A DNA stretch of 64,000 nucleotides, from the NCBI RefSeq assembly GCF_018812025.1, contig NC_063058.1:19708297-19772296 (forward strand). Direction: 5' to 3'. Positions 1 to 13,157 of this stretch are shown in pieces. A model generated the notes under the pieces. That model made no database searches. It saw only the letters and a list, made by a program, of their open reading frames with translations, and was not told where the DNA came from. The stretch is from Megalobrama amblycephala. Lineage: Eukaryota > Chordata > Actinopteri > Cypriniformes > Xenocyprididae. Every line of letters begins with the position of its first letter. Position 1 is the first letter of the stretch. Position numbers and translations under genes: made by a program.

Positions 1-890
1 TTTTGCTGTTTGGCCACTATACTGCCATATTAGATGCTGAGCTGAAGAGCTGAAATGGATCTGGCAGTTTTTCACATAAGCTGTATAGCAAGTACCTCAC
101 AAATCCAGACGGCAGGTAGGATGACACTGCAGTACTGCTCTCTGATCCATCAGGTGATGCTGGTATTTTTAGCTGCAAGCTGTCATACTGGATAGTAACT
201 AGAAAGACTCACCCATGAATGCAAGCAGAAGGAAATGATCAAGGTAAGTCATCTGAAGGTCCAAGGTGCTTGAGGTCCAACGAATCTCAACAACAAAGAA
301 ATTTGTATTTGGAATATACAGATTTTACAGTTAAAATGACTCCATTTCAAGTTACAAGTCATCAATTACAAAACAACTTGAGTAAAAGTCTTAAAGTATC
401 TGATTTTAATAGTACTTAAGTATTTTACTCATACTGAATGTAGGTTCAAAGATGCACTAGTCCTCGATACCTAAGAGACCTGCCAGTGAAAATAAGAAAC
501 AATTGATTTGTAAGATGAGAAATGCTTAATTTCTAAAATCAAAATAAATTTTAACACCTCAATATTGCAATAAATCTAAGTCGACAAAACAGCCTCTTAA
601 ATGTCTACAAACTCTCAAGTCTTATCTTATTCTAGGTCTTATCAATATAACAAATAAAATAATGTTAAATAAAACTAAATAGTCAAAGTCTACTTGCACT
701 GGAGCCTCATCACCAGCTGCAGTCATGACCTCATCTCCTTAATCAAACACCTGCGATCAGCAACTACCTGCTAATGCACTCACATTCACATAAAGTAGCC
801 TTGCTAACAAGTTTTGGGTGAGTAAAGGCAAAATGCACAAAATATATTACCTTCAATGCCCTTAGATGGTAATATCGCTTCTTTATATCA
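1..890. other. Intergenic repeats; no gene seen
   Basis: AT-rich DNA with no convincing gene. Positions 168-290 recur at 3075-3182. About 300-480 resembles the teleost repeat whose other end, with runs such as TACTTAAGTACAGTAA, lies at 1670-1840. Confidence 0.5.
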
Positions 891-1608
891 CACTGTAAAA
901 CCCAATAAGTTCAGAATACTCAAAACATTTGAGGAAACTTATTACCTCAAAACATTTAAGTAAACTAACTCATTTTTTAAAGTTGGTAGAACTTAAAATT
1001 TTTGTGACAAGTGGGGCTGAGAGCCATGGAAGCGGATCAAGGCCAGTGTGGTGCAAACAATTCCGTCACCAGCATCCCTTTACCAACTCATCCTAATGTT
1101 AATTACATGCAGTTAATTTACATTAACATCACATTCAGATCTTGGTTAAATGTTACATAGCAAATAACACATGCTATATCAGAGAGTCATTACATACTTG
1201 CATATATGTAATCAAACAACATATGTGGTCTTAAATGTTTTGCAGCGCATCCTCAACCTAACCACAGGCTCTGCTCTTCACCACAGTGGTAACCCTACAA
1301 AACTAACATAACAGAACCCCCCTGAATCCCAACATAACACAACATTAAACATTAACTTATGTATCCATATGTTAATCTTGTGCAAAAACACACAAAATAA
1401 CACTTATTTTCAACAGTTATTTATATGGTCTGAGAAATCTGCTGCAGAAATCCGCTGCAGCTCAACTCAATCATATTAAGTTCAGCTTACTACAATGAAA
1501 TTTTGAGTTCATGCAACTTTTTTCTATTAAGTACAATGAACTTTCATTATTATTTGAGTGAAACAAACTCATTTAATTTAATTAATTTCACTGTTCGGTT
1601 TTACAGTG
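891..1608. mobile_element. Non-autonomous DNA transposon with CACTGTAAAA termini
   Basis: The left end reads CACTGTAAAAC and the right end is its inverse, GGTTTTACAGTG. The inside has no coding capacity and contains AAGTTCA/TGAACTT-type inverted stretches. A related element with the same terminal signature lies at 10849-11555. Confidence 0.6.
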
Positions 1609-2019
1609 CAGGAACAAACTGCTGCAGAAAAAGTTAGGTGTCATGCAAAATGTAATGTGTAACTGCATTGTTCATCATAAATGTAGTGGAGTAAAAAGTA
1701 CATTTACTTGCTCAAAAATGTAGTCAAGTAGAGAGTTAAAAATGCCGATATCTTCGATACTCATTACAACTACAAAGTAGCCAAAAAGATACTTAAGTAC
1801 AGTAACTAATTACATTTACTCAAATACTTTACACCACTGGTAATATAAAATATAATATAAAAATATAAATAATAATTTATTATTTTTTTTATCTTATTTC
1901 TAAAATTCATTGGCATATTTTCATATAATTGTAGAATTGTAAAATGTTATATATTATATTTATTGCTTTATTTCACTTTTTATAATATTTATTTATATAC
2001 TTTAGATATCATTTATATT

Positions 2020-3065
2020 AAAGTTCATATGAAAATTCTGTCATTAATTACTCTCCCTCATGTCGTTCCACACTCATAAGACCTTTGTTCATCTTCAGAA
2101 CACAAATTAAGATATTTTTGATAAAATCCGATGGCTCAGTGAGGCCTGCATTGACAGAAAGACAATTAACACATTCAATGCTCAGAATAGAATAGAAAAC
2201 TTTATTGTCATTATAAAAATATGATGAAATTTGTTTAGTAGCTCTCAGAGACCAGCAGCCTCAGAAAAAAAACAAAAAGAAAAATAGAATCCACATAGTA
2301 TAAATAACTGCAAAATAATATCACAATATGCAAAGTAATATATATACAGTGGAATTAAATAATTCAAACAACAAAGTATCAGTACATTAGCAGCAACGCT
2401 TAAGTAACTGTTTAATTCCAGTCTGCCACAGCTATGTGTGTGTGTATTTATGGGAAACAGGTGTGATACATGCTACAGCTCTGGGATATTTAGTAGAAAG
2501 CTACTAAAGACATGTTTAAAACAGTTCATGTGTCTACAGTGGTTCAATCTTAATGTTATCTTAATGTCAAACTGCCAAAGTCACGTGAACCATTGAAATT
2601 TCAAAATGTTTCGAAACACTTTTGATGTAACGAAGCCTCGTTTACTGAAATCATGTGATTTTGGCAGTTTGATTCACGCTCCGAACCACTGATTCGAAAC
2701 AAAAGATTTGTAAAGCTTCGAAGCTTCATGAAGCAGTGTTTTGAAATCGCCCATCACTAGATATTGTTGAATAAAGTCATTATTTTGTTTTTTTGGCACA
2801 CAAAAGTATTCTCGTCACTTCATAACATTAAGGCTGAACCACTCTAGTCACATGAACTGTTTTAAATATGTCTTTAGTAGCTTTCTGGGCATTGAAAGTG
2901 TTAATTATCTTGCTGGCTATGCAGGCCTCACTGAGCCATCAGATTTTATCAAAAAATATCTTAATTTGTGTTGATGAGATGAATGAAGGTCTTATGGGTG
3001 TGTAACGACATGAGGGTGAGTGATTAATGACAGAATTTTCATTTTTGGGTGAACTAACCCTTTAA
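2020..3065. mobile_element. Inverted-repeat element of the GGTTAGTTCACCCAAAAATG family, with an internal insertion
   Basis: The right end reads TTTTTGGGTGAACTAACCCT and its inner arm (2890-3050) is the reverse complement of 2030-2160. The left tip is eroded. Unrelated sequence at about 2185-2480 interrupts the arms. Confidence 0.6.
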
Positions 3066-3067
3066 GT

Positions 3068-5060
3068 TCTAATTTTTTAGCAGCAAGCTGCCATATTGGA
3101 TAAGCAGAATGCAAGCAGACAGAAATGAGCAAAGTAATTCATCTGAAGCTTGTGCTTGAGGTCCAAACCTGAATCTCAACTTCAGTGAAATGAAAAAGTG
3201 CAAAAGTTGCTAAGAATTCCTAAACAATATGGTAATGTGTCACCAAAACACAGTGGCACATGCAGCTGAATCCTTTATTTTATTTTATTTTATTTTATTT
3301 TATTTTTATCATTTTAAATGTATTTTATTTATTATATTTTATTGTATGTTTTTTGAAAATATTAAATTAATAAATAATCATTTTAAATACATTTATTAAT
3401 GTATTTTTAAATATAGACATTTAAATAATTTTATATTATATTTATTACTTTACATGTATTTAATGTTGAGTTAATTTCTCAGAGCTATCAAACCGTATTT
3501 GATCTCAGACCAAATTTGTTCTTCCTTATGTAGAACCTACTGAGCAAATAATTGAGCTCTGTCAATGTCAATTTCACACAAGAAGCATCATCTCCTAGCA
3601 GTTACTGTCCTGATTAAGTGGCCATTCAATCAACCTCACAATCACCAAGTGATTACAGGTATGAACATTTTCAATCCTCCACAATGACAGCAGCAGAAAA
3701 TCCATTCAGGGTAGAAGTAATTCAGCACTGCCGTCTTTCAGCTTTTCAAAGCCATATAAAGCCAGGCCCAACTTTTATTTTATGTCTCTAGGGGGCAACA
3801 TCACACCCTTTTTTTCATTCCAAAAATGATGAAATATTGATCTGCAAAAAGGGTTTTGGGGAGCAGCATACATATGTGGCATCAGTGACAAAGCCGAGCA
3901 ATAAGTCATAAGGCACACATAAGCACAAAGAAGGTGAGGCCGGATGTGGCCTCTGCTGGGCATAACAACTTATCAAATACATAACCATCAGACCAAAATG
4001 AAAGTCGTCTGTCTGAAATAGTTCCTGACAGCTGGACGCTTTAAAGATTTACAGCTCCCTTCTGTGAAGCCAATTGCTAATGTGTTATGCTAGGCTAATT
4101 GTCGTCATCCTCTAATTATCCGTACAAGAGGCACTTTTTACATCATTTGTCCAAGTCAGACGGAATATTAAATTCAAAAGTCAAGCATTTTAACTTTTTT
4201 AATCAACTTATGTTCCCCTATTTGCTTCGAATGACATTATGGATTCCTTTTGAAGTCTCTGATCAGAAAACTCTGATTCTGACTTGTAAGGCTAAGACCT
4301 CGCTTCCAGAAAATGCCCCGCAAAAGCAAAGTAGACGTCTCAACATATGCTACTTGTCAGAACCTTGTTTAGCTTTTGTTTGGAGCAAGTAGCAGTAAAT
4401 TGTTTCCAAAAAGAGAAAGAAGAGATCGATACAGCACTTACAGGCAAAGGATAGATAAGTAGCTAGCCTATTTTCAGGGTTCTACAGATTGAATGATGCT
4501 AACCTGGTGCCACTTTATGCAGTATTTAGAAATTATTCACTATTATTATTTTATAACATTTTTTTTGTTGTTGTTTTGTTATGTTTCTCCTGTGGACCTG
4601 CAGTAGCATTTTGTGTAGTTTTATAAAGTTAAATATAGGCTAATATGATATAAATATGATAATAAATACTGCAGAATAGGTGAAAAACTGATTTGTTTAC
4701 ACAATGCTATTCGGTTATTAATCAATTTATTAAGTGGCTAATGAGTGATGGTCTAAGTTTTTTTCTCATTTTACAGAATCTGAATGTGGAAACTAAACTT
4801 CATTAATGTTTTGGAGGTGAGCCCACCTATGAAGAGGCAATAAACAGACTCTTATTAATCTTATTTTGGATGTTGTCATCCAGCTAAAACACGACTGTCC
4901 AGTATTTCAACAATAAAAAATGTTCAACTAATTGTGCCGAGTTCATGAATTTATTATTATCATTATAGCTTTACTTTCGTAGAAACTTCAATCAATCATC
5001 CGTAATAATCAGTAGTTGTATATCTTAAAGTTTTATGGCAAAAAGTCGTCTTTAAAATCA
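3068..5060. other. Intergenic DNA downstream of the CART gene
   Basis: Contains a (TTTTA)n run at about 3268-3306 and AT-rich low-complexity DNA to 3480. The stretch 3490-4500 has mixed composition and no obvious repeat. I see no gene; the 97-codon frame at 4099-4392 has no recognisable domain. Confidence 0.45.
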
Positions 5061-5063
5061 TTT

Positions 5064-5069
5064 TTATTG
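5064..5069 (-). other. Polyadenylation signal of the CART gene
   Basis: AATAAA on the minus strand about 310 bases after the CART stop codon. It is the first canonical signal I see in a suitable position, so the 3' UTR probably ends near 5045. Confidence 0.5.
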
Positions 5070-5378
5070 TCTTTTTATCAAAAACATAATCACATTTTTC
5101 ATATTATGCAAGTATAGAAGTAACCGATACACAGACAATTTTACAAAACAAGTTTGCACTTTAATGCACAAAACAGCAGATTAACATTAAATATGACAGT
5201 ATCACATGTTTACATCACAAATATTTGAAGAACAATTTCTTTACAACTTTGCGTCAGTGTCTTCAGTCTCTTCACTTAAAAAAATATTAATATAAATAAA
5301 ATTGTAGTTATTTATGATATATAATGCATATGGATTCCCTCAATCTCATTACAATCCATTCCGAAATGTATGTTTCCA

Positions 5379-6219
5379 TCACAAACACTTTAACAAGAAA
5401 AAGTTGCAGAGAGCTCCGCGCGGACAATCGCACATCTTTCCGATTCGAGAGCCTTTTCTGATCGCGCACTGCTCCCCCAAATCACACTAGCAAGAGAAAA
5501 CAGGAGAGATCGTGTTACTTTTGCCATTACAGCATTTGAGTTAGTGCGTAAAAGCGCACTTGTTAAGGCTTATGTTTGGACACACGTAGTAGATCATAAA
5601 ATAATGGAAATTTTCATCTAACAAATATTATTTATTGATAAACAAATGGAGTAGGAGATGTTTTACTTAAGCGATGAAAACAGCCAAGACATTCATATAT
5701 CCATGCAACAGTACCAGTGTTGCGCAATGACCAATGTCGCCAGCACAAGCAACACGCACTTATACGCAATGTTAAAATGTATAATATAAATATACCATGG
5801 GGACTTGACCAAATTTCTTCTCCCAAGGTGGAATTCGTTTCGTCTGCAGCTTTTCCAGAACTTCTTGCAGAGCCCCGAGCTGGTTTGACAAAACATGTTT
5901 CTATTCAGTCCCTTTAGTCAAATATCTTTAAAACATGCCAATATAACATTTCACACAAACATCAAGCAAAGTTGTGGCACTTTTGTGTAAATACACGATG
6001 TTTTCTAAGTTAAGCTTTCTATTGCGCAATAAAGATTGAATTACTCACAAGTTGTTTTTCACTTGTCAGGTTTGGGTCTTTGGGGTAAAAGTCTCTGATG
6101 GCTCTCGTGTCCAGTTCCACCTCTGTCTCCGGCTCAGAGTCGTTCGCCCTGGCTCCGGTCAACAAGCAGAGCAGCAGCGCGCACACAGCCATGCGCGTCC
6201 TCAGACTGGAGCTCTCCAT
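5379..6219 (-). CDS. cartpt: CART neuropeptide precursor (cocaine- and amphetamine-regulated transcript), 3 exons
   Basis: Secreted neuropeptide precursor of the CART family, which acts in feeding, stress and reward circuits. Exons on the minus strand are 6219-6049, 5879-5796 and 5486-5379 (171, 84 and 108 nt); all junctions are GT-AG and phase 0, giving 120 aa. Residues 1-25 are a signal peptide with core [16 protein letters not shown]. Two dibasic sites follow: KR in [12 protein letters not shown] and the KK just after it, matching the family's processing sites. The C-terminal 35 residues carry the six cysteines of the mature peptide, including [12 protein letters not shown] and MCDCPRG, and end in FFLLKCL. 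I chose the MESSS start because the family begins there; an in-frame ATG 14 codons upstream (6261) lacks family support. Fish have several CART paralogues and I cannot say which one this is. Family assignment is very secure. Confidence 0.96.
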
Positions 6220-6320
6220 GGTCCTGAATGGAGGGAGCTTTGGCACTTGAGCGCGCAACACCGTTATACGTCTCAGTTAAAAGTTTTGGCGCAAATAAAC
6301 CATCTCGACAGCCTTGCACC

Positions 6321-6328
6321 CTTTTATG
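6321..6328 (-). promoter_or_regulatory. TATA-like box of the CART gene
   Basis: The minus strand reads CATAAAAG about 100 bases upstream of the CART start codon. With a start site roughly 30 bases downstream this leaves a 5' leader of about 70 bases, which is reasonable. Inferred from sequence and spacing only. Confidence 0.45.
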
Positions 6329-6756
6329 TGCTCCACAGTGCATGCATTTATGTGATCTGTTGTCGCCCCGCCTTTAACATTGATTTCGTTCGCACGTAAG
6401 CGCGATCATTCATTGCGTAAATGCGCTGGAGACAAGTCATCAAATGCGTTAATGTTGCCCCCGGAATTTTATATGTTCAACTTCACTAAGGACACATCCG
6501 TCTATGTGTTTTGACTCAAGTTGTGAGGAGCAGAAAAAAATACTGCAGGCGCTTTCGATTGTATAAGAGCAGCTTTTGAACATTTTGGGGCATGGATAGC
6601 TGTTTATGGCTGATTGCATAAGACTTTGTATGGATATGTAATATTCATATACATGTCCATTCAAATATATGTAACTTTATAATAACTTTAAATATGTAAT
6701 TTGAGATTACAATCTGGGTGTAGTTAAATACTGGGTGACCACGTACAGATAAACTT

Positions 6757-6758
6757 TT

Positions 6759-6850
<92 letters not shown>

Positions 6851-6881
6851 GCAAGCATATTTGGAGTCAAGCATCTGTTTT

Positions 6882-6938
<57 letters not shown>

Positions 6939-6944
6939 GGATGG

Positions 6945-6989
<45 letters not shown>

Positions 6990-7019
6990 AAAACAGATGC
7001 TTGACTCCAAATATGCTTC
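6757..7019. repeat. Palindromic GATA/TATC microsatellite
   Basis: (TATC)n at 6757-6850 is followed by a unique 33-base arm (6852-6885), then (TAGA)n (about 6883-6935), then (TCTA)n (about 6946-6988). The inverted copy of the same unique arm follows (6988-7018). The unit can fold into a long hairpin. Confidence 0.85.
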
Positions 7020-10000
7020 AAACAGGTACATAATACATTATTGAAATAAAAGTATTCGAAATTATGTGGTTGCATAAATTAAATGTGTGTTATTTGATTT
7101 ATTTAGCATATCAATGCATAAACCTCTCATAAACTTCAAACGAGAACTTCTGAAACATTCTAATATTTTATGAGTGATAATGTGAAGAGGAAGTTTGCTT
7201 ATTAGTGATTTGAGAAAAGCTGAATAATGCTGTCATTTAAAGTTTAATTGCAAGGGGGCAAGAGCCATCTGCACTCTGAAAGTGACACCCAACTACTTAA
7301 GCACGTCTAGACTTGTCTAAGTCTCACTGGAATGTGAATAGGGATTTTTATTTCAAGGAAAAAAATAGTTTTCCAATGGAAGGCTTTTTTTCTTGGGTAG
7401 ATGTAATAGGCTAATATTTTTGCCCGTCTGTGACGTCACATGTAGAGGAAATTATTTTGAGGTTGAATTTGATTGGCTATTTGTGTATCAACAGATCAAA
7501 TCATTTCTGCCTGACAACATTCACATTAAGCATGAATTCGAAGAATACGTCTTATAGTTAGGGTGTTACATTCATTTCTGGAAATAAAATAAGTTTCCTG
7601 TAAGCTATATGCCTGGGATTAACTCGTACAAGCGTTCTATCCGAAGGTGATGGTTTTTAATTTCCCAACAGGACACTTTAACAATGGGTGCGAGGCATAT
7701 GACTCACTCTCCTTAGTCCACATTCATATCAAAACACAACCGATCAATGGCAAACACACCAAGTGTTTTTAGAAAAATTCAGCCAATCTCCTGGGTCCAT
7801 ACAAAGCTTTTGAAAAACACAGGTTGGGGTTTGTTAACATTCGCTTCCATATTTTATTTTGTTGCAAAATTCTCATTCTTCTAAATGACAATGGATGCCA
7901 CAAAATAATAAGCTGGAAATAAAATGACTGGAAAGATTTGGCCCATAACCCCTGTCAATGAGTTCATAAATCAAACAGTGTGGTGAACAAACTCGTTCTT
8001 TCCAAACAGGACTGGATCGGAAATAGAGGTCATGGGTGAATGAAAACCATTTTCAAGTGTACAACATGTTCCCAAACCTTATTAAAAATATATCCACCAG
8101 ACAAGCTTATATTGAAGAATCAGAGATTTGCATGCACGTGTATGGTTTAAAATCACAACATACAGTAACTCTCTAATCTGGATGCTTTATTAAAAACAAT
8201 CACTCTCTTGGCTAGTCTGGCAAGCATGCTTTAACTAGAAGTAGCAACTGTCCAATTCATTGGTATTGAAGACAAATATTTTGCCTTTCACATATTACAG
8301 TGGAAAACCATTGACAGTTTATGATCAAAAGGATGGTCGTCATCCATCAACTAGCTATTCAGATGTTAAAATCACACAAATCAAAAATTTGCCAGTGACA
8401 TTTGCCTAAGGCCTTGGAAACAGGGTGTTTTCACAGCAAGTGCAAAAAACCTTCAGCTATTTTTAGCACTGCAGTAGTGTTGAGTTAAGGGGTTTAAAAT
8501 CTTACCCTTGTTCCACTGCCATATTCGGTCTTCGCTATGGGGCATGATTTGATTCCCATTTGTCTCCTTGGGATCCGCTTATGTCTGCCCACGTCTGCAT
8601 GTCTTCCAAAAACCCCATTTGTCTCCTCAACCTCCCAAACTTCATCCCCAGTCCCATAACCCCTGCAGTGTTTGACACACCATGCTTTTTCCTATGATTA
8701 ACCTATCAGTCTCTCTGTAATTTATGCATTGAGAAAAGTACAAAGACATCTAAATTCATGGTTACAGATTATTAACGATAAATGAGCTATGTTCAACAGG
8801 TTAAAGGTGACGCACAACGTGATTTAGCCAAGTAAAGTAAGAACTTCGCCATATTACCTCACAAATAAGAGGGACTGGGTTAGAATTCTACACTTAAAGG
8901 CAACACTTAGGTTTTCACTCTTAAAATACTTATCTGTTTCAAAGAGTAACGTTACATCAGTCTTTTGCTTGTTCGCGATGTCATCATTGATTTCACGAAC
9001 TAAAATCACGCGACCCGTTTAAATAACGACGTGTCTCGCTGTTGCGCATCAGTTGGACACAATCCTGTATCAAACAGTTTATCCTGAACAGACTTTAATA
9101 AAAACGGTATCTTACAATTAACGCATTCTCCGTCAATGATTTTTCCCTCAAACGCTGGAAGGAAATAAAGCGCGCGAAAGTTTCTGTGACTGTAAATATT
9201 TAATGAGGGAAGCACGTTTCGTTAATGATTGGTCGATTTGCTTGTTGCTAAACAACTGGCTAACTTCCTGCTTGGCTAAATTATGGTTACTGTTTTGTTT
9301 TGAATCAGCTCGGTCATAAATAAGTTCAGCGAAGCAAGTTAAATATTTCACAAGCTATTAATTCGTTAGTGCATCATATCCACTGTTGCAGAAAGGTAAA
9401 TGGGGACTATTTCTTAATTATGCCTTTAACACAATCATGTAAGGTTATCATAAAGTGACAGTCACTGAATGTGAACAAATTGGTCATTATTGTGTCCGTT
9501 TTAAACACAGACTTAAGGCATTCCACTTCCACTGTCTCGTTTATCAAAGTGACAGTCAAAATTAAGCCCTGTGGGTGGAAAAAAATCAACCAATTGATTT
9601 GCCCATTGATCAGAAGGCAACACCACAAAACAACTGGCCTCAGAAATGAGCAAGACAAGGTACTTATCAGGTGGAGCACACTCTGATAGTTTTAAACATC
9701 TAATTAGGCTACATCCTGCTTGAAAGAATCAAATTAACCTCTCACAGGTCACCAACCTCAGATGGGTCTTTTCCAAACATGCACTTTCAGCTTAGGATGT
9801 GGCTTTCTAACAATCAGTGAAAGAAAACATTAGATGACTTTCAGGGCATTGGCTCATTTCAAACCAATGGCACAATTGTGAATGGGATATTGCTTTTATT
9901 CAACAGTTCAAAAACAATATGTTAATATACTGACCCAGATAGCAAACTGAATCAAAGTAGAATTTATGTTTCTCATGGCTTGGAAACTATGTTAATCTTT

Positions 10001-10370
10001 GATGCCTCATTGAAGTCATGTTGAACCAACATCAGACAAGACATTCTAAACGCACAGAGAATTGATTCAATTGGTTTGCTTACTTGAAACAATTTTGATT
10101 TCAATTGGGTGAAACAACATTGTAGAATCAACACATTTTCAACATAATGGCCAGTCTAATGGGTTTGCTTACCTTATGTTAAAACAATGTTGATTTACAT
10201 TGAGTAAATTACATCTTAAAATCAACTGTTTTAAAGAAGAATATAGTAACTTAAATTTTATACACAATATTACTTTGTTAATTTTTGCTGTTTGCAAAAA
10301 TATTTCCAAACAAAGACACCAAAGAACTGTTAAACGAATTGTTGATTGAACGATTCAATGACTCACTCAT
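7020..10370. other. Intergenic DNA upstream of the CART gene
   Basis: No gene is recognised. A CpG-richer patch lies at 8930-9240. About 9940-10250 has loosely repeated AACAT/TTGATT phrases. The remaining frames are short and without domains. Confidence 0.4.
7431..7438. promoter_or_regulatory. Perfect cAMP response element upstream of the CART gene
   Basis: The palindrome TGACGTCA lies about 1.2 kb upstream of the CART start codon. Mammalian CART promoters are known to be CREB-regulated through a CRE, although that one is proximal. The match is exact, but a single 8-mer can occur by chance. Confidence 0.35.
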
Positions 10371-10848
10371 AAAAGCAGCCTGTTTCTGAATATGCTTACT
10401 CCAGTAAGCAAAAAAACTGTATGTAAAATGAGTATGTCCAAATTCGTAGTATTCATAAAAAAAATAGGAAAAAAGTACCTGAATGACAGTTTACTACTTT
10501 CGGCGAGATTCCAAATTGCATTTCTGATGGACGTTTTACTATGCAATAAGGCCATGTGAGAGGATTTGTGAATGGCAGTGAAGTGACGCAAGTCCTGCTG
10601 TAAGTCACATGGCAATGACAACATTGACAACATTGACAACACATGTATAGAATGTACTTTTTTAATGTTCATAAAGTAAGTACTTATTTAAATGCAGAAT
10701 CTACTCAGAGAGTATACGCTTTCGGACGCAGCTTGTTACCCGTTTCATTCCTCAATGAATTAGTCACTGCTTCCGAATATGCCTACTTCCATACTATACA
10801 ATAAGTAAAAAAACAGTATGTGAGCCAAGTAGTATCTCTGAATTTATG

Positions 10849-11555
10849 CACTGTAAAAAACAATAAGTAAAATTTACTTAATTTTTCTTTCACAAGTTTT
10901 TGCATGCATATTTTTTAAGTAAATTTCAAATATGGAATTAAGTAACTCTACTTAACTAAGATAAGTAAAATTAACAAAGAAAATATGTCATTTTAACTTG
11001 GCCAGTAAAAGGTTGATTAATTTCTACTTTGTTGCAGTTTCTTTTGCAACACATTTTACTGAAACAATATAACACTGATTTAAACCATGCTTTTAAAGTA
11101 TATGCTTTACTTAGAAACATCTAAATAATACAAGAGATATCAGAAGAAACATAGTACCTGAACACAGAGACCTCAGTACTTGGTACACAATACACAATGG
11201 CGGTAACATTCGATGGATCGTAGAAAATGAACTCCAAATATCACAAAATGGCAAGTTACGAAACATAACCACAAAAGCAATGATAAAACAGCTGGAAAAC
11301 AGCAAAAAATCGACCTCATTAATTATTCAAGGCCCAGTGCATGATGGGAACACCAGTATCAGAAAAGTTGAGTAGTTTTACTTAATTTTATAATGTTGAT
11401 ATTTACGCTTTAATTTCTACAAGCTTAAATTGAGTAGGTACTAATATAGAATTTACTTAGTTTTTTAATTCTTGCCTGAACTAACTTTTTCATGTAAAAA
11501 TTACATTTGTTTTTTCTGTAGTATTTACTTCACCATAAAATCATTCTTTACAGTG
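10849..11555. mobile_element. Non-autonomous DNA transposon with CACTGTAAAAAA termini
   Basis: Begins CACTGTAAAAAACAATAAGT and ends TTCTTTACAGTG. The flanks on both sides (about 10530-10640 and 11575-11670) share the phrase GAGAGGATTTGTGAATGGC, so an older repeat surrounds it. Confidence 0.6.
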
Positions 11556-13150
11556 TGCACATCCCCTGGACACGCATGAGGCCATGGGAGAGGATTTGTG
11601 AATGGCAAAGCGATGCAACCATAGGGATGCAACTTATGGTCACATGACAGTGACGACATGGCAGATGTAGTACGTCTGAATTTCATTCATACTACACGTT
11701 CAAACTATAGAACAGTCGCGATGCAAGTTTTAAACAAATGTAGTACCTACTATACAGTAGAGATGCAACTTGCAGATCTAGTCAGGAATCAAAATACATG
11801 TATCTATCTTAAATTAAATGATAGAAAAATATTAAATTATAAAAAAATACATAACATTTTTATCCGAAATATTACACAACCAAACTCATTACAACAAATG
11901 TGAATTGCATTGCTAGACTGCAGATGTTAACAGACAGGAGAAATGACACAAGGCAACACTCATAGGTTTCTGAATTCCCTTGTTAGCTAGCATCAGTTGT
12001 GTTTATTTACTGGCCACCGCAGAGCTGTTTCTCATGTCTCAGGCCTGAGGAGACAGGGTGGCAGAACAGCCCTTGGTGCTCACAGGCCCCTGAATTTAAA
12101 GGCCATGTCACTTACAGCTGTTCCCTACATCTGCCCAATTCCTCATTCTGACAGGCAAATCAGCCTCAATGCAAGCAGCCGGTAGCAAATTCGATTTTAT
12201 CGGTGCCTTAGGAGTTAACCTGTCATCTTGTTTTGCGTTACTTTTCATGTCAGTAGAATGTTGCGGGCATCACTTGAGCAGCCCCGTAAAGTTTTTCTCA
12301 TAAGCTGCTTTGTCAGACATTAATAAATGATGTTCATTTATTTTGGCAGGAATTTGTGTTTGGAAGACTGCCATGATTAAAGAGGCGAATAACGAGAAAT
12401 AACGCTTAGGAGATCATAGAGAAACTCTTCAAAGGCCACTTTTTTAATGATCTCGGAGCTTTCTGGGCTGGTCATGGGTGCCGTGTGACATCATCAGCTC
12501 TGCAAAGCTGACAAAATACTGCAGATACTGTAAGTATTACATTGCCGCAAATTCTCTTTACTTAAAACAATAGCCTTTGACTCGTGAAGGGGAATGCGTG
12601 GATACTCAAAATCTGTTTGTTATTTCCGTTTAAGCTTAATTTAATGTGTATGTGTGTGTATCCAGGCAAGAAAGTGTTTAATTACGAAGTAACTATATGC
12701 AAGGATACGAGTTTGTGTGTGTGAAAAACGAGAACACATACCCATTCTTTGAAGATGAATCCCTATAGAGGTCTCTCTTTTCCTGTGTGGGAGAGACCAG
12801 GCCTCATTATCTCCTCTTGATTCATCCGCTACTCCCATATCACCAGTGAATATCATCATGAGCTCTGGATGTACGTTCACATAGGCTGTATTGGCTGCTT
12901 GGTATAGTATATTCCACGTGGGTGTGAAAAAAAAAAAACTTACTCAATTAAAATGCTGATGGTAGGGAGGGAAATCTGCTCCGATACAGAACAACAATGG
13001 CAACAATGTATAGAAAACTGCTTGATTAACGTTAAAAAACTGTACTTTGCTCTTACAAAGACAAGAAATTCCCAAAAGTTTCATGTTCACTTGTTTTGTA
13101 TTAATTTCTTTAAGTGCATTACCTAAAATGTTTTTTCTACTAACTTCAAA
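11556..13150. other. Intergenic DNA with a possible regulatory stretch
   Basis: The segment 12200-12545 is non-repetitive, of balanced composition and without an open frame. No gene is seen. A short TG-rich run lies near 12645-12660. Confidence 0.35.
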
Positions 13151-13157
13151 CCGTTTA

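Noticed and set aside
6220..6261. Upstream in-frame ATG of the CART gene (MLRAQVPK...)
   Set aside because: The family starts at MESSS, and an extension before the signal peptide would be unusual.
6052..6399. 115-codon frame opposite CART exon 1
   Set aside because: It is the antisense shadow of the GC-rich signal-peptide exon and its promoter.
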